DNA from: Deltaproteobacteria bacterium
Lineage (GTDB): Bacteria; Myxococcota_C; UBA6777
Length of the DNA: 45,178 nucleotides
Direction of reading: 5' to 3'
NCBI GenBank assembly: GCA_002731275.1
Contig: PCBK01000045.1
Location: 102,760 to 147,937, forward strand
Made by a program: the position numbers and the translations under genes. How positions within the stretch are numbered: position 1 is the first letter of the stretch; each line of letters begins with the position of its first letter. The notes under the pieces are model-generated. The model saw nothing but the letters and a program-made list of their open reading frames with translations, did no database searches and was not told the DNA's origin. Shown piece by piece: positions 35,389-44,700 of this stretch.

Positions 35389-35844
35389 TTGGATAACACA
35401 CTTGCCACCCAAGAAACGACAACAACTTCCATCGACTCACGTGAGCTGGCGCTCAAAATTTGTGAGTGGGTTCATGATAAAAAAGGTCGAAACCTTCGTC
35501 TTTACAGTGTCGCTGAAGCGTGCTCTTACGCTGACTATATCGTGATCTGTAGTGGTACATCTGATCGACACATTTCCGCGATGGCCGATGATATAAAGGT
35601 CAGCGCCAAGAAATTTGGACGGACGTTGATCGGAACTGAAGGCGCAAACCAGGGACACTGGGTCCTGCTCGATTTTGGCGATCTCGTCGTTCACCTCTTT
35701 TACGAGCCTGTCCGCGAATACTACGAGCTCGATCGGCTCTGGAGTGACCATCGTGTCTCGACCCAAGACGCTTCCAAATACGACGCCTCTGCGCCTGTCC
35801 TGGAAGAAGATGACGACGACGATGACGATGATGACGAATACTAA
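35389..35844 (+). CDS. rsfS: ribosomal silencing factor
   Basis: RsfS binds ribosomal protein L14 and blocks subunit joining when nutrients run low. The family core is seen from about residue 20: YSVAEACSYADYIVICSGTSDRH, then GHWVLLDFGDLVVHLFYEPVREYYELDRLW. The start is a TTG with GAGGAG about eight bases upstream. After residue 130 there is an odd acidic tail ending in eight Asp, Glu and Tyr (DDDDDDDDEY), not part of the usual 105-120 aa protein. rlmH follows 70 bases later, the common rsfS-rlmH pairing seen in many bacteria. Confidence 0.95.
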   Translation: MDNTLATQETTTTSIDSRELALKICEWVHDKKGRNLRLYSVAEACSYADYIVICSGTSDRHISAMADDIKVSAKKFGRTLIGTEGANQGHWVLLDFGDLVVHLFYEPVREYYELDRLWSDHRVSTQDASKYDASAPVLEEDDDDDDDDDEY

Positions 35845-35915
35845 AAGCGTTCGTCTGTCATAAGATTCCAAACTCCCGCTCCCTCCAACACATCACAACG
35901 TAGAAAGGCAGCTCG

Positions 35916-36386
35916 ATGAAGTGGTCCGTTTTGGTTGTTGGGCGACTCAAAGATAAGTACCTTGAGGAAGGCATGCAGCATTATCTCAAGCGACTCAAAA
36001 GGTACTGTTCCATCGAGATCGTTCGGCTGAAAGAAGAAAAGAAAAACAACCCCCAAATGGAGCTGACCGCGAGAGCCACTGAGGGCGCTCGCATCCTCTC
36101 GCATGTCAAACCTGATGACATTCTTGTGGCGATGAGTGAAGAGGGGAAGCTCTACGATAGCCGCGAGTGGTCCGAGCAGATGCAGGACTGGTTACAGCGA
36201 GCACGTGGACGCATTATCTTCGTGATTGGGAGTGGTCCCGGCCTCGATGAGAGCGTAAAAAAACGTGCTGACGTCCTCGTCTCTCTCTCCAGACTTACAT
36301 TCCCGCACCAGATCGCACACCTCCTCCTCCTCGAACAACTCTACCGGGGCTGGACCATCCACAACAACGAACCCTACCACCGCTAG
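35916..36386 (+). CDS. rlmH: 23S rRNA (pseudouridine1915-N3)-methyltransferase
   Basis: RlmH is a SPOUT-class enzyme that methylates the pseudouridine at 1915 in helix 69 of 23S rRNA, working on assembled ribosomes. The SAM-binding knot is seen in [16 protein letters not shown], and the C-terminal [19 protein letters not shown] and the terminal YHR match the family. 156 aa is standard. It follows rsfS. Its last codons are part of a short tandem repeat that continues past the stop. Confidence 0.97.
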
Positions 36387-36422
36387 TCGAACCCTATCAC
36401 CGCTAGTCGAATCCTATCACCA
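36367..36422 (+). repeat. 20-bp tandem repeat across the rlmH stop codon
   Basis: Units at 36367-36386, 36387-36406 and 36407-36422 (third one shortened) share the core CGAACCCTATCACCGCTAG, differing by one or two bases. The first unit encodes the last residues and stop of RlmH; the later units repeat that same coding sequence with the TAG after it. Confidence 0.8.
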
Positions 36423-36505
36423 CACATCAGAGCGTTTGGACATCCCTGGTATATCTCTTGCTGTTCAGCCTGTTTTTGACAACCAAGAGAGAACAGGAGT
36501 GATAA

Positions 36506-37282
36506 ATGGTGATACAAAGTGAGTATTGGGGAGCACTTCGAACGCTACTCTTTCCGGTCCGATGTGTGATGTGTCGGGTGCCTCTGTGGGATGGCGGTGG
36601 GTTAGGAGGGTTGTGTCCAGATTGTAGACAGGGTGTGTTTCGATTGGAGTCACCTCTGTGTGTGTCTTGTGGCCGCCCTCTGTACGAATTGGATGAGGCG
36701 CTTGTGGCGCAAGTCTCTCGTGCTGCTGATGAGCTGCTGTGTTGGCGTTGTGAAAAGCAGCCCGTCTATTTTCGACATGCGAGAAGTCTTTATGCCTACG
36801 CTGGGGGGTTGCGAGAGTTGGTCCATCGTTATAAATATCAGCTTCATTTGCCTGCCGGCGTTGCGCTTCAGACGTTCTTTGCAGAGGGTTGTATGCACTT
36901 AGAGCGAGATTGGGGGCAATATACATACGTGGCACCTATCCCTGTCTCCAACAAACGCCTGCGGATGAGGGGATTCAACCAATCTTGGGCGCTTGTTGAG
37001 AGTATCCCTACGTTGTGCTTTCATCAACGCGAACCAGCGTTGTTGAGGCGGAGAGAGGATACGCCGTCTCAGGCTTTGTTGTCAGCGCAAGAGCGTTTTG
37101 AGAATATTTTGGGTGCGATCGAGGTGTGTTCTGACTTTGTCGGTTCTTTGGAGGGCGCTACGATTTTACTGGTGGACGATCTCTTTACGACAGGCGCGAC
37201 AGCACAGGCCTGCGCGAGAGCGTTGTGTGACGTTGGAGCGCAGGCCGTTGACGTGTTGACCTTGTGCCGCGGGATTTTATGA
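36506..37282 (+). CDS. ComF-family phosphoribosyltransferase-like protein
   Basis: ComF proteins help the uptake or processing of transforming DNA in competent bacteria. The N-terminus has paired zinc-finger cysteines (CVMC, CPDC, CVSCGRPL, CWRC). The phosphoribosyltransferase fold follows, with YAYAGGLRELVHRYKY, VAPIPVSNKRLRMRGFNQ and the PRPP-binding loop ILLVDDLFTTGAT. 258 aa is normal. It is 120 bases after rlmH. Whether the organism is competent cannot be judged from this window; ComF homologues also occur in non-competent species. Confidence 0.93.
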   Translation: MVIQSEYWGALRTLLFPVRCVMCRVPLWDGGGLGGLCPDCRQGVFRLESPLCVSCGRPLYELDEALVAQVSRAADELLCWRCEKQPVYFRHARSLYAYAGGLRELVHRYKYQLHLPAGVALQTFFAEGCMHLERDWGQYTYVAPIPVSNKRLRMRGFNQSWALVESIPTLCFHQREPALLRRREDTPSQALLSAQERFENILGAIEVCSDFVGSLEGATILLVDDLFTTGATAQACARALCDVGAQAVDVLTLCRGIL

Positions 37283-37370
37283 GGTCGTCTTGTTCGGCTT
37301 GTAGATTCTCGCGTGGTGGTGTAGATATGACGTCTGAGCGACAGGACATCACACCAAATGGAGGTTTCCC

Positions 37371-37925
37371 TTGAACAAGACAGGCATGGCAGAAGCGCAA
37401 CGTACACAACATTATACAACCCTGCTCGGGAAGATTGACGATCTATCGAGCCGACAACACGAGACATTTGGTGAGGAGATTCGTTGTCAAAAGGGATGTG
37501 ACAGTTGTTGTCGACCACCTGACTCGTTGTTCTTGATCGAAGTGGAGGCGCTACAAAAGGGATTGAGGGGACTTCACGAGGATGCGCGTGTGTTGGTGAA
37601 ACAGCAGCTTGAGGCTTACAAGACAAACGCACGGGAGATGTGTCCTATGCTTCATGAGGGTGGTTGCATGGTGTATGAGGCGCGACCTTCTATTTGCCGG
37701 ACACATGGTTACGCGATCTTTTGGCGCGAAGAAGAGAAGCTCTCCTGGTGTCCTCTTAATTTTACCGACGTCACACCCGAAAAAGATGACGCCTTCGATA
37801 TTGAACGGCTCAACCAGATGCTCTCATTGGTGACGCAGCTGAGTTGGCCTGGTGAGGAGGCCCGGCGCGACCTTGTCGAGGTGATTGAGGAGGCGCTGGG
37901 TGAAGCGGAGGGGACGGAGATATGA
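37371..37925 (+). CDS. YkgJ-family cysteine cluster protein
   Basis: A small cytosolic protein with the cysteine pattern CQKGCDSCC near the N-terminus and CPMLHEGGCMVYEARPSICRTHG further on, which is the putative metal-binding (zinc or iron-sulfur) cluster of this family. The exact biochemical role is unknown in most bacteria. The start is a TTG at 37371 with GGAGG seven bases before it; ATG at 37386 is an alternative. Its stop overlaps the ptsI start by four bases (ATGA), so translation is probably coupled. Confidence 0.88.
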   Translation: MNKTGMAEAQRTQHYTTLLGKIDDLSSRQHETFGEEIRCQKGCDSCCRPPDSLFLIEVEALQKGLRGLHEDARVLVKQQLEAYKTNAREMCPMLHEGGCMVYEARPSICRTHGYAIFWREEEKLSWCPLNFTDVTPEKDDAFDIERLNQMLSLVTQLSWPGEEARRDLVEVIEEALGEAEGTEI

Positions 37926-39679
37926 AGCAACTCACTGGCAAAGTTGTCAGCCCCGGAGTCGCGCTCGCTCCCGCCTGTATACACACTGACTCCGCTGAGC
38001 ATTCTATATGGATAGAGGGACAGAGCCGGACGTTCTCTTCTGAACAAGAGCGTGTGGAGAGTGAACGGCAGAGATTTGCCTTGGCGTGTGCGAAGGTGGA
38101 GGCTGAGATCGAATCTTCGAGCCAGAAGGTCTCCTCTCAGCTCAGTGAAGAGGCGGCAGAGATCTTTGAGGCGCATCTGTTATTTTTACAAGACGAGGAG
38201 CTGCTCGCGCTCTTCGATGAAGAACTCCAACAGCCTGGAAGTCTCGCAGAAGAGGCTCTGATGCGCTCTCTTGAGAGATGCAAACAGTCGTTCTTGATGA
38301 TGGAAGATGATTACCTGCGACAACGCGTGATCGATCTGCAGGACGTGTGGTTCCAGGTGATCGCGGCCTTACGGGGACACGCAGGGGACGCGATCCAAAG
38401 AGAGCGTGGAGACTTTATTTTGGTGGCGAGGGAGTTGTATCCTTCGACCCTCGCGAAGATGCCCTTCGAGCAACTCAAGGGGATCGTGACAGAAGAGGGG
38501 GGAGAGCTTAGTCATATCGCAGTGATGGCACATTCTTTGGGGGTCCCCTATCTCATCGATGTCGATCGCCTGTGTGAGCACGTTGAGTCCGGGCAGATGC
38601 TCGCATTGGACGGGGAGAAAGGGCTCCTGTATGTCGAGCCAGACTTTGCGTTTGAGGCAAAGTACCAGGCCAAACAGGCGTTGTGGCAACAGAGTAAAGA
38701 TGTCGAGCTTGAGACGGCCATGTTGCCTGGACGTACGAGGTGTGGTGAGGCGATCTCTTTGCGGGCCAACGTCAACTTCCTTCACTCTGTGGAGCACGTG
38801 GCGCTCGTTGGTGGTGAAGGGATTGGGTTGTTTCGCACCGAGTTTTTGTTTATGGGGCGAGAGACGTTACCGGCTGAGGATGAACAGTACGCGCTGTATC
38901 GCGAGGTCGCCGAGAAGATGGCGCCCGCACCTGTGACGTTCCGGATCTTGGACATTGGGGGTGACAAGCAACTCTCGTATTTTCCGTTGCCAGAGGAGGA
39001 GAATCCGCAGCTTGGCTGGCGTGGGATCAGGGTCTCGTTGGCACATGATGAGCTTTTGCTCCCACAGCTTTGTGCCTTGTGGCGTGCGAGCGCACATGGG
39101 AATGTGCGTGTGATGGTGCCTGTGTTGAGCACGTATGAGGAGGTGGAGGCGTTTTTGCGCATCGTTGAAGAAGCTCGTCGGAGTGTGCTGCGCCGGGGGC
39201 TGCCTGTTGGTACGCTCCCTTTGGGGTTGATGGTCGAGACGCCTTCTGCCGCGTTGATGCTGGACTTTTTGGCAGACGCGGTCGATTTCTTCTCCGTTGG
39301 GACGAATGATCTGTTGCAGTTGTTGATGGGGGCGGATCGAAACAATCGACAAGTTGGACATCTCGTAAATCCACTGCAACCCGCGTTGTTGCGTCTGCTT
39401 GGGCAGCTCTGTGAGGTGGCTACGCGCTGTCAAAAGCCGATCTCCGTATGTGGAGAGATGGCGAGTGATCCGTTGTTTTTGCCGCTGTTGATAGGGCTTG
39501 GGTTTCGCGAACTGAGTGTCGCCTCGCGCTTTCTACCTGTGATTCGTCAGCGGCTTCGTCTATTTACCCTCGAAGAATCCGTTGTTCTCGCCGAACAGGT
39601 CGCAAAGACCCCCTCCCATATGAAAATTTTCCAGGCTGTCCGTGCATTTGAAGAGCGTATCCTGAAACGGGCAGAGTAA
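37922..39679 (+). CDS. ptsI: PEP-protein phosphotransferase (PTS enzyme I)
   Basis: Enzyme I takes phosphate from phosphoenolpyruvate and passes it to HPr. The N-terminal phospho-His domain has GGELSHIAVMAHSLGVP with active H198. The PEP-binding barrel has GIGLFRTEFLFMGRETLPAE, MVPVLSTYEEVEAF and the closing VCGEMASDP with the catalytic Cys. At 585 aa it is of standard length. Neither HPr nor any sugar permease lies in the window, so in this organism it may feed a regulatory or incomplete PTS, as in many delta-proteobacteria. That is an inference. Confidence 0.95.
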   Translation: MKQLTGKVVSPGVALAPACIHTDSAEHSIWIEGQSRTFSSEQERVESERQRFALACAKVEAEIESSSQKVSSQLSEEAAEIFEAHLLFLQDEELLALFDEELQQPGSLAEEALMRSLERCKQSFLMMEDDYLRQRVIDLQDVWFQVIAALRGHAGDAIQRERGDFILVARELYPSTLAKMPFEQLKGIVTEEGGELSHIAVMAHSLGVPYLIDVDRLCEHVESGQMLALDGEKGLLYVEPDFAFEAKYQAKQALWQQSKDVELETAMLPGRTRCGEAISLRANVNFLHSVEHVALVGGEGIGLFRTEFLFMGRETLPAEDEQYALYREVAEKMAPAPVTFRILDIGGDKQLSYFPLPEEENPQLGWRGIRVSLAHDELLLPQLCALWRASAHGNVRVMVPVLSTYEEVEAFLRIVEEARRSVLRRGLPVGTLPLGLMVETPSAALMLDFLADAVDFFSVGTNDLLQLLMGADRNNRQVGHLVNPLQPALLRLLGQLCEVATRCQKPISVCGEMASDPLFLPLLIGLGFRELSVASRFLPVIRQRLRLFTLEESVVLAEQVAKTPSHMKIFQAVRAFEERILKRAE

Positions 39680-39691
39680 GCTCGTTAACGT

Positions 39692-40111
39692 TCAGGTTGT
39701 GTGCTGAGTGGCGAGCGCTTGCATACGGCGAAAGATGTTGAAGAGGCTATTCGTTCGTCCAGGCATCACACTCTGTTGGACACCGAGTGTGGAGATGAAA
39801 TCCGGTGGGATGGATGCGATCTCTTCGGGGGTGAGTCCACTCATGCCTTTGATCAACAAGGCGAGCACGCCGCGAATCAGCTTGGCGTCTGCGTCGCCGA
39901 CGTAGTAGATCTTTCCGTCTTCAATGTAGGCGTCGAGGCGGACCTTTACGGTGCAGCCAGGGACAAGCTCGGCTGAGGTCTCAAAGGATGGGGGGATGGG
40001 TGGCAGTGTGTCGGCTTGTTGGATCAGTGTGAGCAGTTTTTGTCGTCTGTCAGGCGCATCAGAGAGGAGCGCGAGTTGGCTCTGTAGGGAGGTGGGCAAT
40101 ACTTCTGTCAT
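39692..40111 (-). CDS. sufE: SufE-family sulfur acceptor protein
   Basis: SufE accepts sulfane sulfur from the SufS cysteine desulfurase for Fe-S cluster assembly. The family features are the acceptor Cys at about residue 53 (ELVPGCTVKVRLDA) and YYVGDADAKLIRGVLALLIKGMSGLTPEEI. The length of 139 aa from ATG 40111 is typical; the frame is open further to 40288, but that part lacks family likeness. No sufS or sufBCD is adjacent. It is convergent with ptsI, with 12 bases between the stops. Confidence 0.92.
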   Translation of the reverse strand: MTEVLPTSLQSQLALLSDAPDRRQKLLTLIQQADTLPPIPPSFETSAELVPGCTVKVRLDAYIEDGKIYYVGDADAKLIRGVLALLIKGMSGLTPEEIASIPPDFISTLGVQQSVMPGRTNSLFNIFRRMQALATQHTT

Positions 40112-40140
40112 CGGTGTACTCTTTTTCGTTGGACTGCTGA

Positions 40141-40926
40141 TCAGGATGATGTGTGGTCTGTTTGGAGCTGCTCGACGATCTGTTTGATGGCGAGGAATCC
40201 ATCGACAAGTCGAGGTGATGGGCGTCCCATGTAGGCTTCGGAGATGCAAAAGACCCGCTTCTCTTGGACGAATGGGAGGTCTTGCCATGCTTCGTTGCGG
40301 TAGATCACGTCAGGTCGGTATTTTTCAAATGGGACACCACACCAGGAGATGATCACGGCGTCTGGGTTGATCTTTGCGATCTCTTCGTCTGTGAGGGGGC
40401 GGCTCTTTACGTCCTCATGACCAAGGGGGTTGTGTCCTCCTGCACGTTCGATGAGATCGTGAATCCAACTCTTATTTCCTGGCGCAATCACGGGTTTGGG
40501 CCACCACTGTACGAGCAGTGTTGGAGCTTCTTTTGGAGTGGCAGGGGCTGCCGGGATCACCGCTTGCATCTCTTGGATCAGCGCTTCGCCCCGGTCTTCG
40601 ACGTGAAGGGCGTGTGCGATCTCGCGTATATCTCGATATGTGTCTTCTAGTGAGACCGGCTCAGGGGCGATGTAGGGGAGCCCTTTTTGTTCGAGCTTTT
40701 CGATGTTTTTCTCATGTCCAGGGACGGTCAAAGAGGCGAGGACGAGGTCTGGCTTGAGTGCTGCGACAGTGTCGACATCGATCTCGAGATCAGGCCCCAC
40801 ACGTGGAAGTGTTGAGATGATCTCTTGGGGGTAGTCCGAGTGATCATCAACGCCGACCAAAAGATCGCCGCAGCCGAGTGCACATACGATCTCTGTGTTG
40901 GAACACGCCAGTGACACCACTCTCAT
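40141..40926 (-). CDS. cytosolic BtuF-like cobalamin-binding protein
   Basis: The fold matches class III solute-binding proteins: MRVVSLACSNTEIVCALG, GVDDHSDYP, ALKPDLVLASL, and PDAVIISWCGVPFEKYR are as in BtuF-type cobalamin or ferric-siderophore binders. It starts straight with the first strand of the fold and has no signal peptide, unlike periplasmic BtuF. It would be cytosolic, as seen in a known subgroup of cobalamin-binding proteins of unclear job. ATG 40926 is chosen because GGAGAG lies about eight bases ahead; the GTG at 40941 is possible. sufE lies 30 bases downstream on the same strand. No ABC transporter genes or cobalamin riboswitch were seen. Confidence 0.85.
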   Translation of the reverse strand: MRVVSLACSNTEIVCALGCGDLLVGVDDHSDYPQEIISTLPRVGPDLEIDVDTVAALKPDLVLASLTVPGHEKNIEKLEQKGLPYIAPEPVSLEDTYRDIREIAHALHVEDRGEALIQEMQAVIPAAPATPKEAPTLLVQWWPKPVIAPGNKSWIHDLIERAGGHNPLGHEDVKSRPLTDEEIAKINPDAVIISWCGVPFEKYRPDVIYRNEAWQDLPFVQEKRVFCISEAYMGRPSPRLVDGFLAIKQIVEQLQTDHTSS

Positions 40927-41004
40927 CGATTTTCTCTCCACTTTCTGCTATCCTGCCTTTTTGATCTCGTTCACCAAGTCATTACATAAGGATCCTTTAG
41001 AATC

Positions 41005-41709
41005 GTGACACAATCAATGCAAGAGTACAAGGCCACCGTCCAATCCCTTCGTCAACTCACCCCCACTGTATATGAACTGAGCTTTCTTTGCGAGCCAGAG
41101 CTTACGTTTTTGCCTGGTTCTTTTGTGAGAATGGGACCTATGGCGAAAGATGATGCGCCCCCCATGAGGAAGTATTTTTCGATCGCCTCTGGTGATGAAA
41201 AGCGCCCTTACCAGCTCTGTATCAAAACAGGTGATGGTCCATTTGATGAGTGGTTGACGGCGCTTCAAGAAGGGGATGCGTTTGTCGTGGAGGGGCCTGG
41301 CGGAGCGTTCCGTTTTCGCGCACCTTCTCCACATAAAGAGGTCGTGATGATCGCGACGGGGACGGGGATCACGCCACTGCGCTCGATGCTCCAGTCTTCG
41401 GCGTTCTCTAAGGCGTCATTGTCTCGTGTATGTCTGCTGTTCGGCTTTTGGAGCGAAGAGGAGATCCTTTACGCTGATGAGTGGGCGGCCTCTGGTTTTG
41501 AGACGATCTATATGCTGGATCATCCTTCACAGGCATGGCAGGAGAAGGTCGGTTGGGTCACTGATTATTTGCGTGAACACCCTGACGCTTTTGATTGGCA
41601 ACACACGGACTTCTATATCTGCGGTCAATCACAGATGCTCGCCGCTGTCAAAGAGCTCCTGAAGGACTACGGTGTTGAAGAGGACTCCATCCACCACGAG
41701 CGTTGGTAG
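41005..41709 (+). CDS. ferredoxin-NADP reductase-like flavoprotein
   Basis: FAD-binding motif MRKYFSIAS (RxYS class), VVEGPGGAFRF, the nucleotide-binding MIATGTGITPLRSMLQ and YICGQSQML followed by the terminal HHERW identify an FNR-superfamily reductase. Such proteins move electrons between NAD(P)H and small carriers. No 2Fe-2S ferredoxin domain is fused. Length 234 aa is usual. GTG 41005 is used with AAGGA 12 bases before it; ATG 41017 is an equal alternative. It is divergent from the BtuF-like gene with about 78 bases between starts. Confidence 0.92.
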   Translation: MTQSMQEYKATVQSLRQLTPTVYELSFLCEPELTFLPGSFVRMGPMAKDDAPPMRKYFSIASGDEKRPYQLCIKTGDGPFDEWLTALQEGDAFVVEGPGGAFRFRAPSPHKEVVMIATGTGITPLRSMLQSSAFSKASLSRVCLLFGFWSEEEILYADEWAASGFETIYMLDHPSQAWQEKVGWVTDYLREHPDAFDWQHTDFYICGQSQMLAAVKELLKDYGVEEDSIHHERW

Positions 41710-41763
41710 GCATTCCCCTCATCCCCTCTTTTTTCATTGCATTTGCTCTAAACTCCGACATGA

Positions 41764-44700
41764 CTAGTGCATCACCCACTTGCGGAGACGTGCATTGTCT
41801 GTGTCAATGATGAATAGTTGACCGTGCTGATCAAAGCGCAGTGTTCCCGGCGCTGAAAAGCGCACTGGACTCCCCATCCTGGGGACGACATATCCATCGA
41901 CATAGCCCTTTGTGCCACCGGCGACAGTCGTGACATTGCCTTGTTTGTCGACTTGTCGCAATGAGTGATTCCCGGCGTCAGAGACCCACAATATATCCCC
42001 ACGCCACGCCACCCCCGCGATCGATGAGAAACGCGCGGCTGCACCTACACCATCCGTACTTCCTGCCTGTGTCCCACCTGCAAGTAATGTCACCTGTCCG
42101 CTCGGAGCGATCAGGTAAATGCTGTGTTTTGCAGACACGACCGCGAGAGAGCCGTCCTGGTGTCTGGCCATCCATGTCGGTGAGGCCAGATGAATTTGTG
42201 TACGTGCCCCTGTTGTTTTGTTTGTAGGACCGCCTCCTGCGTAGACTTCGATTTTTCCACTCTGGAGGACACGACGGAGCATGTGATGTCCCATATCTGA
42301 AAAGAGCAGTGTTCCGTCAGGCAGGAAGAGCAGCTCCTTCGGCGACTTCAACATGGCGTTTTGCGTCGAGGGTGTGGTGCTGGGGGCAGCGGTTCCACCT
42401 CCCGCGTATGTCGTGACCTGCCCTGAGGGGGTCACACGTCTGATGAAGTGATTCGCTGTGTCAGCCACGTACAGATCACCTCCAGGTCCGATCGTGAGTC
42501 CTTCGGGGGCATAAAACTGTGCAGCCGTCCCCATCGCGTCGCGATAGCCCAGTCGTTGCCCGGCGAGGGTTGTGACACGACCTGCTCGATCCAATTTTCT
42601 GATCCTGTGGCTGCCTGTGTCTGCGATGTAGATCTGCCCGAGTGTGTCGATCGCCATACCACCTGGACGTACAAGGCTGGCTTCGTACTGACTTCCATCC
42701 GTGTTGCCTTTGGGAGCGTCTTTGAATTGTGAGCCGACCCACGTCACAATGCATTCACGGGGCATGATAGTTGGCTTTTTGCGGAGGATTTTGCGGATAA
42801 CGTCGCCTGTTGAGACGTAGATATTTCCGTCTGTATCGACCTGTACCGAATGAGGCGTGTCAAAACGAGCTTGCGCCAGCGTCCCTGTCTGTGTGCCTTT
42901 CGCTGCACCTGTTAGCGTCGTGACATTTCCTGAACGATCGATCATGCGGATGCGGTGGTTTCCACTGTCTGCAACATACAGGTTCCCTTGTGTGTCCGTC
43001 GCCATGCCGTTGGGTGTAGAGAATGTTGCCTGACTTTTCGCACCGTCTTTTGCCCCTACAACACCTGTCCCTGCGAAGAGGTTGACGACATTGGAGGAGG
43101 TGATCTGGTAGATCTGGTGGTTGTCTGCGCTGACATAGCGGACACCATTTGTTGTGCTCGCGAGGCCAGTGACGAGGTGTTGTGAGGGGAGTGGGAGCTC
43201 TGCAAGCCGCGTCAGTAACCCTCCAAAGAACGATTGAAAGCTCGCGACGTTTGGGCTGCCTTTGTAGCGTGAGAGCAGGTAAGTACCCGTCGCAGCAGAC
43301 AGCAATCTGAACGCCGCAGTGTTTGGGATGATTGTCGTACCAAGACCTCTTGTGTCGAGTGTTCGTAGTGTTGTTGTGCCGTCTGCTGCGAGGTCCGCAA
43401 CGTATAGTGCTCCATTGTTATCTAGGCTTACATCGTGTGGAGAGAGGAAGCGCATCTTTGTTGCGTATCCATCTTGTTGCCCTGCGACTCCTGTTCCTGC
43501 GATTGTTTGGACATTTCCACATCTATCGACTTTGCGAATCATCTGGTTCTCACCATCTGCGACGTACAGGTTCCCCCAACCATCGAGACGAATACCTCGC
43601 ACACCTCGCAATTGTGCGTCGATGCCTTTTCCATCGACCGCGCCGGCGAGTGCTCCTGCATATGCAGCGATACAGTTAACGGCGTACTCATCGACTTGTC
43701 CGTTGCAATCGTTGTCTTTTTGGTCACAGCTTTCGTCTTTGGTATTGTATGCGGAGAAGTGGGCTTTGTAGGCGTTGCCATCACAGGGGAGCCAGCGACC
43801 ATTTTGACAAAGACGTGTGGGGGTTTTCGCGCCTTTGCAATCGCCTCGTTGTTTGAGGCAGAGGGGGGCGTTGATAAGGTCGGCGTCTTCATCGATCACG
43901 CCGTCGCAATCGTCATCTTTTCCATTGCACTCTTCGGCTTGTGCGATATGTTCGTTGATACAGGTCCCCCAGTTGCCGTTGGTACACTGTTGTGTCCCGG
44001 CTTTGCAGTCCCCCTGACATGTGTATGTTCCATTTTTCAGTGTACATCCGCTCTGGCCGGAGTAACAGCTCCGTGTGAGGCTGTTGAGAGAGCTGCCTGC
44101 CTTGTTGTCGATCTGTCCGTCACAGTCGTCATCTTTGAGGTTGCATTCTTCGGCTTGTGGGGTTTGTTGACCGAGGCAGATGCCCCACTTTCCATTGGCC
44201 TGACAGGCTCGTGTTCCTGGGGCGCATATGCCGATATTCTGGGTAGAGGTCGGACCTGTGTAGCAGCTCTCTGTGCGGGCAGGGGGCCAGCATTCACACT
44301 CCGTCAGCTCATCGACTTTGCCGTTGCAGTCGTTATCTTGCCCATCACAGACTTCTTGTTGTGGGATGATCTCGCCTTCACAACTGCCCCACGTGCCGTC
44401 AGAAAGACATGTTCGTTGTCCAACGCGACATTGTCCTTTTGATTGGGTCTCTTTGGGACCACCGTAACAAGTCTCCTTTGTGAGGGGAGGCCAGCACTGA
44501 CACTTACTGTCATCATCGATTTTTCCGTTGCAGTCGTCGTCTTTGCCGTTGCAGTCCTCTTTTTGTGGGGTGACTTCACCAACACAAGCGCCCCAAATAC
44601 CGTCACCTCCACAGGTTCTCTCACCAGCCTGACAGACTCCTTCGCCTTTTGTCGCGCTGTCGCCGCTGTAGCAAGTCTCTTTTTTGAGAGGGGGCCAGCA

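Noticed and set aside
43435-44442. Plus-strand open frame of 335 codons across the MopE repeats
   Set aside because: The minus strand gives an unbroken MopE repeat pattern here, and the plus frame is its hydrophobic mirror.
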